From Cadophora sp. MPI-SDFR-AT-0126 (Eukaryota > Ascomycota > Leotiomycetes > Helotiales > Ploettnerulaceae): 64,000 nucleotides of DNA. This document shows positions 49,391 through 59,300 of the stretch, in pieces. Location of the stretch: the NCBI GenBank assembly GCA_020747065.1, contig JAGMVK010000001.1, forward strand, positions 62,001 to 126,000, written 5' to 3'. The position numbers were made by a program, and so were the translations under genes. Position 1 is the first letter of the stretch; every line of letters begins with the position of its first letter. The notes beneath the pieces are model-generated. The model ran no database searches. It was not told where the DNA came from and saw only the letters and a program-made list of their open reading frames with translations.

Positions 49391-50132
49391 CTATTTGCAG
49401 CTTCTTGAGCGGAGCAAGAGTCTCCGAATGCAGAATACTTCGAACTTCTAATGAGAGAAATCAGTCCAATGGTATTTAATTCACGAGAATTTAAACTCAC
49501 CAGGACTGAGTCCATCATCCCAGTAAATAGTTCAATTGCCTTCTCCAACCCTGTAATCGCATATTGCGATTGATATCCAGCTTTGATAGCCATCCGCATC
49601 CCAAACCTATTGGCTGCTTCAAGATGTTTTGCCAAGAGATATACCATGGCGCCGAGACACTGAATGGAAAGTGTTCCTAAATCCAGTATCCAATCAAAGA
49701 GTACAAAAACGAAAGGCTGCCACATGAATGGTCCAAACTTGCTGTCAAATTCGTAGTCGCGGTACAGGAATAATCTAGCCATTTCACGGGGGATTCCGTG
49801 GGCGAGTTTCTGGGTCAGATTCCAAGGAATCTTGCAGAGATTGAGGGATCTGCACGAGAGGCTTGAGGGAATGGCTCGACTTACAGGAGCACTTGGAGCA
49901 ACGATCCTAGGCGGAAAATCGATACTCTTGGTCTTAAAAAGCAATGACTGCTACCCTCTAGAGGATTCAGAAGGATTACGCAGGAGAATGAAAAGAGCTC
50001 GTCACTCACCAGCATGACTTTCAAGAAGAGCGCTTTTCGTAGATTTGCCAAGTCATGTTCGACGTCCTGAAGAAAATCATGTTGACGACACACAATGAGG
50101 TTGAGATATTTGTTTATCAGCACGAGAAAACA
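49391..50132 (-). CDS. Hypothetical protein, 5' end uncertain
   Basis: A run of in-phase exons on the - strand looks coding: up to 50010, then 49932-49885, 49830-49501 and 49447-49391. They are separated by introns with donors GTGAGT, GTAAGT and GTGAGT and acceptors AAG, AAG and TAG. The best-supported part reads GIPREMARLFLYRDYEFDSK, then a hydrophobic stretch WQPFVFVLFDWILDLGTLSI, then KHLEAANRFGMRMAIKAGY and ITGLEKAIELFTGMMDS. It ends in a basic FCIRRLLLRSRSCK. The only in-frame ATG for the first exon is at 50015 (146-residue product). However, the frame stays open upstream to a stop near 50133 (FLQDVEHDLANLRKALFL), so an upstream exon may be missing. I do not recognise the family. Confidence 0.4.
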
Positions 50133-50447
50133 TATTTAAGGACTCAGATTCGACTCAACTCTTCTCTCACGCTGTTGTTTGCCTGACCTGTAAATTTTGA
50201 GCGCAGGTCAACAAGCTTGGTCGTCAGTCGCCAATCGCTTCCGTAGCGTCTGACCAGTCAATTGGTGGAGAGACCCGATCCCAATCAAGATAAGCCGCGC
50301 AGACAAGTCTCGTAGTCTATTGGTATTATGGAGGAGCAATGACCACAAGCTGTACTGTAGTCTACATCGGTAGTAGCCAACCTCCAAATTTCGTCTCACG
50401 TTCCATTTGGCTTGCTTTCCAGGCTCTCCGCGGCAACATACACTGTC
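50133..50447. other. Short intergenic region
   Basis: 315 bp between the hypothetical gene and the methyltransferase 3' end, both on the - strand. No further feature seen. A missing first exon of the hypothetical gene could lie here. Confidence 0.4.
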
Positions 50448-51739
50448 TCATTTCTGGAATGCCATGACAGCGTATCTGAATGTTCCGTTCGCGAATCCTC
50501 GTCTCATTGCTCTGAAAGCTTGCATGAAAGCGAGTCCGTCCCGGCCTTGTGCAACGGCAAAAGCCCAAAGTGCAGGGTTCTGAATGAGAGCCCATGAGAT
50601 GTCCCTGTTGAATTTGTTGAGCTGGAAGAGTCTGGGGAGATTTTGTGGACTTACCATGTCTTTGAGACTTGTTTACTAATGTCAAATGGCTCCGCAAAAG
50701 TCTTGAGGCCAGCTCCATTTGCCAATCGAACGTAATCCGCCTGAGTGCAGAGAGGTGGAAGAAGCATGCCATCTAGATCATGTAAGTATACAACTTTGCT
50801 TTCTCAGCTCAGATGAACAACCTTCAATGGGAGAAATATCAGCCTTGAACTGAGCTTCGGTCAACTTCTCATCCTTGAACCAATCCGCAACCACCAGCTT
50901 TCCTCCCGGATTGAGCAGCAGCGCTGCATTTCGGAAGAACAACTCCTTATTCGGCAAGTGGCTCATTGCCTCTGAGATCCAGACACAATCGAACTTTGCA
51001 ACACTCGGCTCTGCATTGAAGTACTCGCCCATCTTCTCCGCATCAAGCTCAAGGAAGCGAACAGAACCATCGCCTAATTTCATCGGAGTAGCTGCATCCG
51101 GAGTATCTGGTTTCTCGCCAGCAGCTTCCAAAGTCAACTTTCGAGCAATCTCAACCTGCCGCCCACTAATTGTCACACCGACAACATTGCAACCATGAGT
51201 CTTGGCGAGATGGCGTGAGGTTCCACCAATTCCGCATCCGACATCAAGAACGGAACTTCCAGCTGGCAGTTCTGACTTCTGAAGTAGGAGTTCGATCAAT
51301 TGAACTTGAGCTCTCTCCTTGGTGTCTGACTGTGTAAGGAAGTAGCCGTGGTGGATGTGCTCGCCCCTGGCCAGAACATTAGCTCGTGACTTGTAGCATG
51401 TGAGCCGAGGGAGACTCGCCAAAGAGAATAGTAGTAGTCCGAGGCAAGCTCATAGTGGTGTCTGATGCGATCTTTGAGGGCATTGAAGGAAATGAATGGT
51501 TCGGGCTCAGGGATGTCATATTTGGCGCTGACATCGTTCTTCTCGTCTGCTTTTGACGACAACTCACCGTCTGTTGGTGGTGGGGCTGATGCTGGAGCTG
51601 CCATTGGAGCTGGCCGGAAGGTGCGTAGGTGATATGAAGACTGTGAGAAAGATAATGTCTTGAGATTGAGTCTTTTCGCAAAGATCAAGATCGATTGGTG
51701 ACGTTTGAGAAACAAGGAGACGAAGCTGTTGCGACGCAT
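50448..51739 (-). CDS. SAM-dependent methyltransferase (sterol/tocopherol-type class I fold)
   Basis: Four exons (51739-51420, 51366-50822, 50772-50655, 50604-50448) give 379 residues. The class I SAM-binding motif is VLDVGCGIGGTSRHLA. Before it stands the family marker LWGEHIHHGYF, seen in the sterol-24-C, gamma-tocopherol and related small-molecule methyltransferases. Later motifs are DCVWISEAMSHL and LLNPGGKLVVADWF. The N-terminus is basic and amphipathic (MRRNSFVSLFLKRHQSILIF), suggesting mitochondrial import; a later ATG (MAAPASAPPP) could give a cytosolic form. The first intron (51367-51419) begins GCGAGT, a GC-AG junction that is needed to restore LWGEH. The second intron has an unusual GTTGTT donor. 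The methyl acceptor is unknown. It lies downstream of the cellobiose dehydrogenase gene on the same strand. Confidence 0.87.
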
Positions 51740-52289
51740 GGAGGGGTACTTCGATGGTGAGGGGCTAGCGTGCCAGAAGGGGATAAGTGCGAGGTACTAG
51801 CGCATCCACACTGGTAAGCTCCCGCGCGCCGTCGATGTTTGGTGACATGTCATATTATTCTCCGGCATCTTGTACTGTACAGTACGTGATTAGCTTCATT
51901 TTGGCTATCTCCCATGGTCATGAGGAGGAAAGAGGATGTTCGTTGAAGGTATCTCAAATGGTCAGTGAAACGCCAAGTATTGCGTTACCCCGTCGTGAAC
52001 CCTCACTCTCTCCCCCATAGATGCTGCGACAATTCGCGACTCTGAGAAAGAGAAGGTAAATCGACTAAAAATACTGAGAGAAGAGATGAGGAACAGCGTT
52101 AGCATGAACAAAGCGTTTGGACAAGGTCTTGAAAAGGTCAGAGCACTTGTGGGCATCTTCGAGTGAAATAGAAATCTAGAAGGAAATGATGACTGGTAAA
52201 GGGCATGAAGCCTTGATTCGTGAATCTATGTGAAGTCTATATATATACAAGAAATTTGAACGAAGGTAAGAACCGACAGAAATCGTCCA
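51740..52289. other. Intergenic region between CDH stop and methyltransferase start
   Basis: 550 bp on which no gene is supportable. A TATATATATAC run near 52240 lies just past the CDH 3' end. The methyltransferase promoter must be here. Confidence 0.5.
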
Positions 52290-54835
52290 TCAACAGTCAT
52301 CATCATCAGCGACTGGAACTGGCGTAGCAACGGCCGAGACCGAAGCCGACGGGATCACAGCACCAGTCTGGGGAACAGTGGTGTTCGCAAATGGTGCAGT
52401 GGATGAGGTAGGAGTAGTAGTCGAGTTGGAGGCACTGGAGGCACCAAGGCCGATGATCTTGGCCGCAGCATGCTCGGCAACAACCATGACAATAGCCTGT
52501 GTGTTTCCAGTTGGCAGATCAGGGTGAATGGAAGCATCAACAACAAAGATGTTGTCAGTTCCGAAGACTTTGGTATTGGTGTCGACGACAGCTGAGCCGT
52601 CATTTGTCTCACCCATGATGGTAGTTCCAACAAAATGAGATCCTTGAACGTAGCTCTTGGCTGTGACCATAGATGCACCAGTGAGAGAGCTATCACTTGG
52701 GGTGAGAATAGTACTATTCTTTGCAGCGTTGAGGATCTGGTCGATCATAGTTGCGACAGCAGTCTGATCATCCTCAGTGTTAAGCCACGGGTCAGTAGTG
52801 AAAACAGTTGCGCCTTGAGCGTTGATACCGAGAGCACCAACTGAAGTCGCTCCATGGGTAAGGTACAGCTTGATGCGGACGGTTCCGGCACCGGGAGAGT
52901 TGCAGGTTCCTTGGAAGAACTTGGTGCCGGAGGTGGTGTTGAGCGAAGTCCAGAAGTTGACACGTTGACCCGACTGAACGAGAGGACCAGATTGCTTAGC
53001 GAATAAGTCAATGTTTGTTTGGGATGGGGAGGTGAAGTCTTTGGCGACCATTGAGGCGTTAGCCGCAGAAGTGTTGAATGTCAAAGTAAAGATGGGGTGA
53101 TCCTTGAGATTCTGTCCGACTGGGAGATTGATCCAGTCAGCTTCATCTGGAAGAGTGACGCATGCAGATCCGGATTGAACGGTAGTAATTTGGTCGGTCG
53201 GGCCAATACCACTGTTGTAGAGGATACGTGGGCTGGACATAGATCCGGACGCGAGAACGACATTACCACTAGCCTTCAAATTAATGATCTGACGGGCACC
53301 GGTAGAAGTCTCGACTTCGACTCCAGTGGCAGTAGGACCTGAGCGAATAACACGAACGACCTTGGTGTTGAGGGTCAACTCGAAGTTTGACAAGGCTTTA
53401 GCCAGAGGGAGGTATGATTTGACCGGTCCAGCCCGCAGACCATCCTGAATATCCCATGGGGGATAGGTGTAGACTGCAGTCTTGCGGTTAGGCTCCTTAA
53501 TGGCATCAACTTGAGACCAACCCATGGTCTTGAAGAATGACGAAAAGACAGTAAAAGCCTAAAGTTATTAGCATCGAACTTTAATTGGCTTGCACATCAC
53601 TTACACTCTGATCATAACGTTGCTGATCCTCGGAGGCCAGAGTCGTCCCAGGGTTACGCTCGTAGAGTCTGGCAGCAGAGGCGCCGACTTCACTCCACTT
53701 CCATCCCGTTGGCCATTTGTCGTTAAAATCGGCGTCTTGAGGCGGGACAAACATCAAAGCGTTGACCATGGTTCCTCCACCAAGCAAGCAGCCGGCCATA
53801 TTGGCCGTGTCGGTACAATATTCGGTGGTGTCAGAAGCGGTCGTGAGGTAGTACGCCATTGATGGGACATCATACTGAGTGACAGTGTCGTTCCATGCCA
53901 CAGTAGATCGGCCCCCACTGGCATAGGTCGAAGCCTGACCGCGCTCGATAAGAAGGACGGATTTTCCAGTCTCGGCAAAACGCTGGGCAGCAATGATGCC
54001 GGCGGGTCCTGCACCGGCGACGATGTAGTCATAAGTCGAGTTTGCAATATTGGTGGTAGCTGAACAGGTCGAGTTGGACCCGCCAGCTGTAGGGGTGGTT
54101 GTTGAGTTGCCACTTCCAGTTGAAAGGGTAGCCATAGCAGCCCATGTGGCGTAGTCAGCAGAGCCTGCTTCGTTCAGAGCAAGACCGAAGGCTCCGAAAC
54201 CAGCCTCGTGGTAAACGAAGGTTGCTGAGTCGGCCGATGATGGGTTTGTTGGTGCAGTTTTGGAGAACCCCCAACCAACAACAATGGTGTCGGTAGAAGC
54301 CTTGAAAGTCAATGCGTTGCCCATAATGCATCCACCGCAAAGGAAAGTGTAACTCATGTGGGTCGAGTTAACGAAGGTTCCATTTGCAATAGATGATAGA
54401 GACAAAGATGCATTGGTATATACTGCCGGAGAAGTGTATCCACTTCAAGAATGTCAATATCTTTTGACATGTTGAGATCGCATTCTGCTTACCTAGTCTC
54501 ACGGAAAGACGAAATAACCTCTCCCTCGTTTGGCCAAGCAACAACAAGCAAACTGCCTGTCATCGATCCAGTAAGAGTGAGCCCTCCGTAACCGGTGGTG
54601 ATTGGCACAACCTAGTTCTATTTTAGTACTGGTTCCCAAGATGTCGAGAAAGTCAACTCACCATCTGACCAATGAAATCTGACCCAACTGTTTCTGGAAC
54701 GGCCATACCAAAGTAGAAACCAGTAGTATCGGTCTTCCCTTGGAATGTGATGCCGGTGTTTGGGTCGACGGACGATGAGGACTGTTGAGCCCATGCTCCT
54801 GCGGCAAATGCCAGCAGGGAAAGAGGGAACCGCAT
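52290..54835 (-). CDS. Cellobiose dehydrogenase (cytochrome + GMC flavin domains, no CBM1)
   Basis: Four exons (54835-54662, 54611-54493, 54442-53605, 53558-52290) give 799 residues. Signal peptide MRFPLSLLAFAAGAWA is followed by a b-type cytochrome domain: FYFGMAVPE offers a candidate axial Met (M44), and FVYHEAGFGAFGL holds the likely axial His. A Ser/Thr linker (TGSGNSTTTPTAGGSNST) joins the GMC oxidoreductase domain. That domain starts YDYIVAGAGPAGIIAAQRFA, the FAD dinucleotide fold. Its catalytic pair is seen in QGSHFVGTTIMG (His) and HPDLPTGNTQA (Asn). By family it oxidises cellobiose or cello-oligosaccharides outside the cell and passes electrons to lytic polysaccharide monooxygenases. 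The C-terminus is a Ser/Thr/Val-rich tail ending DDDDC, with no carbohydrate-binding module. Divergent from the NACHT-ankyrin gene. Confidence 0.92.
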
Positions 54836-56323
54836 GTTGATGGTAAATATGTGAAATGTTAAGGGAAATTCTTGGGCTTGAGGCGAATGTAGTCTGGAAG
54901 TGAAGATATCAATCAAGCAGGGAGAATGTCAAATGAATGAAAGCGAGGACTAGCCAAGCTATGCCGTCGAGGCTGTGAAGAAAAAATGATTGGATGGAGT
55001 GAAGAAAAGAAGTCTCACGATAGGGAGAGCAAAACGAAAGAGAGGGGAACTCAAAAGTTTATGTAGCAGTCAGAGCAATAAGGCTTAGTCCCCCTGAGAT
55101 GCTCTTTTCCAATGTTCGGCATGGCTCTGACGACTTTCTTCATCTATTCATTGCTTGACAGGCTCCGAATGGCCAATGCCATCCCTTTGATTTGTTTCGG
55201 CTCGAAGAGAAGAGGGACCACCATCCTACCCAATCTGCTTAGTTTTGCCGTCTCCCAGGTGCGTGGACTTGAGCGGGGACTTGGTGGGGTGACAATCTAT
55301 GTTTGAATGCACGCTGCGCGCCACCTGAGGCCGGTGAAGTCTTCTCCCGCCGAGTATTCCTTGCACAATTGTTTCGACCCTTTGAAGCGGATCTCCCAAG
55401 GCCAGCGGACTCCACAATGTTCATCCCATTGCGGCTCAATTTAATATATTTGAGATGGGCAAGTCTAGGCTAGGGGGTGCCACGCATTGATTCGATGATG
55501 GTGGCAAGTTGCCGCGTGGATGACAGGATGAGTCTGGGATGATGGATGGAGTTTTGTTTCGATTTAGATGAAAAAGCTTGACCTGCGGGTGTTTCTCGGT
55601 ACAGTGGCGATCTGAAACAGCCTCTTTGACTCGCCAAAATGACTCGCCAAATTCGCTGACATTGATTACTGACTTGGGCCTGCCCCCATTCGACTTCCTC
55701 ATGAGTAAAGAGCTATACAACTGGATATCCGGTTGCGACATGAGATCGCCAAATCCAAGGTTACGAATTTTCGAGTGAGTCTTCATCAATCATAATCGCA
55801 GAATGAATTAAGGATATGTCACGTGAAACGTGAGGTCGACCTCATTCTGAGCTGCCTGGCTGTAGCGAAAGACCGACATGATATAAGGATACTTCTACTT
55901 AGCTTAAGCTTCTAGGATCTGTTGAGAAACCGTGTTTGCATTATTTGCATTTGTGTTCAGACCCCGTGATGCAACGCCAAATCTGGCAATGAGCCGCCTC
56001 TCGTGCCGCGGCACAGCACGACCAATCAACAACTGTGAGTCCTGCAGGAAGTCCTTAGAACTGCTGCCTGTTTGAAAGGTGGTTATCTTTCTCATATTCC
56101 TCAGTAAACGCGAGTTAACTTCCTTCTATCTTCTTTGGCTCATCTGTTGCTTGCCTGTCTGTTGCCTGAACAAACTGTACATCGTCCCACCTATCGTTAT
56201 TCCTTGCGCGTCTTATCAATCTTGACTCAATTATGCCCTTCTGAAACTTCCGTCTGTCTACCAGCCTTTTAAGGACCCAAACAAACTCGAGCCTGCCGTC
56301 AATTCTGTAACTCTCGTGGCAAA
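54836..56323. promoter_or_regulatory. Divergent intergenic region between CDH and NACHT-ankyrin gene
   Basis: About 1.49 kb holding both promoters. No ORF is convincing on either strand. A pyrimidine-rich stretch (about 56105-56310) leads up to the NACHT gene start. Confidence 0.5.
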
Positions 56324-59300
56324 ATGACTTCCGAGGATCAGGATTTCGTTCTCCTCGGAGACAAGGATCTGGCGGACTTCAATGCTCACGGACTACTACC
56401 CCAATCATTGGAAGATATCAATAAGATACGGAAGTGGCTCGACCCTACCGACTATGCGTCTGATTCCAGCGAATACAACAAACATAAAACCTCCTACACT
56501 GCTGGGACCGGGAAATGGATCCGGGAGACAGAACAGTATCAGCAATGGATGACATCACCAGAGCATGGCTCACTATGGATAAAAGGCGTCGCTGGATCCG
56601 GAAAATCGGTCGTCGCTGCACACTTAGCTTCACTACTGGAGGATACCAAAGTCCCGATCCTGCATTTCTTCTTTCGCCAAATCATCGCCGCCAACAGAAC
56701 GCCACAGTCTCTGGTACGAGACTGGCTTTCTCAACTACTCGATTTCTCACCTATGTTGCAGCTGAAACTCAAAGGTTTTGTGAAAGAAGAACGAAACTTG
56801 GATACTGTGTCTTTCGACGATCTCTGGGAACTGGTGGTCTCCGCCTTGTCGGAAATCCCTCGTGCATACTGCGTGGCTGATGCCCTTGACGAGATGGACT
56901 TTGGGAACGAGCCTTTCATGCGGGAGCTTGCATTTTTGGGTCAGAAATACCCCTCAAAGGTCAAGGTTCTGATGACGAGCCGCCCTCTGCCCTACATTGA
57001 AAGAGCCTTGGCACATACGGAAGCAATTCAACTTGTCCTACGACCCCAACTTATTAATCACGATATTTTGACTTATCTCAAGACGAAGCTCAACGCTACA
57101 GATCTACCAGAAGATTGCAAAGCCGAAATTGAACAGGGGGTAGGGAGCAGGTCTCGAGGATTATTTCTGTATGCTCGACTCATGCTAGATGAAATTCTTG
57201 CTTCTGGGAAATCAGACTTGCAAAGCATTTGCGATTTCCTTGACAAGCTTCCGTCCGGCCTAGGTGACATGTACACCAGGATGCTTCATGAACATTCTAA
57301 CCGATCTGAGACGCCACAAGATTTGCAGCTGCTGATCTTGCAGTGTGTGACACACTCTTCCCGGCCGTTGCGATTGCTGGAGCTTTCTACCGTTGCAGAT
57401 TTTGTCAGGAAGACTTCCCACTATAGAATCTTCAGCCCACCAATGGGATTAACAAAGGATACCAAAAGTATAATTAGGAATGGATGCGGACCACTCCTCG
57501 AGGTCCTGGAAGATGAGACTGTGTCCATCATACACCACTCCTTCACGGAATATCTTATCAACCCTGAAAGGAGGAAATCATCACCAAACGGACACCAATT
57601 CCCGCATGTTGACCTGTCTGAGACACATCTGGCAATTGCGAAGTTATGTGTCAACTATCTACTTTCTGATTGGCCTCCTAACTGGAATGAAAATGATGAC
57701 GAGACGGATAATCTATCTTCAGCTCGACTGAAACATCCATTCCTCGACTACGCTCTGAACAACTGGCACCACCACGTGTCAAAATACGGAGATATTGACC
57801 AAGAGTTGTTCCAAGTCTTAGATCGATTGCTGGAACCGAACTCCAAGGCCTTATCGTCCTGCCGGCGCTTCATGCGTCTTGATATTTGCAAGGAGGAAGT
57901 CAACAGTCGTTCAAAGAGAACGTCACCGCTACACATATGTGCGCTGAAAGGCTTGACAGCGTATGCTGCACATTTAGTGAAGCTAGGTCAAGATGTGAAT
58001 TCTCTCGACCCCGAGTCGCGCACGCCACTCCATCGGGCAGCCGAAAAGGGAAATCATGGAGTTGTTGAAGTGCTGCTTCGAAATGGTGCTGCAAATAACA
58101 TGGATGACTTTGCTGGCCTGACTCCTCTTCATCTCGCAGCTTCTGCGAATCACGCGGCTGTTATGAAGTTATTGCTAGTAGCAGGAGTCGACCCATTCAC
58201 ACCCAAAACTAGAGAGCATCCTGGTCGGCGGTGCGGAAACTCAAAAAGGACTCGAGGAGAGACAGCAGTTGAGTATGGTGAGTCTCGTTTCTTATCGCTG
58301 CACTACCTGTGCCGTCTGATCTCAGGAACTGCGTGTTACATACATAAACTTCATTCTCCTCTCAGATACTCACCTCATGCCCGTAAATTATCAAATTAAC
58401 TTTGTCAAAATTCAAGCGTCTGTGTATGGCCACACAGCAGCTCTCCACGAGTTTCTCCCTTTTCTCGACGGAGACGGCCTTAACAAGGCACTGGGCTGGT
58501 CTGCTCGCAATGGAAGAACGCAGAATGTCCTCGCTATACTCGATACTCCAGAAGTGGACATCAACGGCCGGTTCGAAGGGAATACGCCCATCCAAGGAGC
58601 AGCTCATTCTCATGATATTGTATCAACGAAAAAACTTCTCGAGCTTGGGGCAGATGTTAGCATCAAGTCTAGCAACAGTTTCGGAGGCTATGGCATGCGC
58701 TACGTAGATTTCGACAAACATTACGACTATACACCGCTGCATGCGTTTGCTCAAAATTGTCGAGGAAAACTGAAAAACTCTCTTACAGACACTATTGAGG
58801 GTATACGACTTCTTTTAGGCGCGGGGTGTGATATCAACGAGTATAGTGGAGGCGGCTTTACTGCTTTGCATTATGCAATTAGTAGTAGCACGGGGTACCT
58901 TGACAGTAGCAATTTCTGTCCCACGGAAATTATTGCTTTCCTTTTGGAGAATGGCGCCGATATCTCCTTATGCGTTAAAGATCACAATAGAGCCACAGTC
59001 TTGCATCTAGCCGCCACCGAATTGGAGAGTACCATCGATCTCCTCGTGGCGAAAGGCGCCGATGTAAATGCTCGACGAGCTAAAGATGGTCGCACTCCGC
59101 TGCTATGTTCTATCAATCCCTACAACGACAAAACAGCGCTAGCCCTGCTGAAACATGGCGCTGACTGCAATGCTCAAGATTATCAAGGAACTTCAGCGCT
59201 CCAAATTGCGCTCGAGAACCATAGTCCTTCTTTGACTCAGGTCAAGGCCCTGCTGGCGAACGGGGCAGACCCCAACTTTCGAAACAAAAAAGGAGAGACT

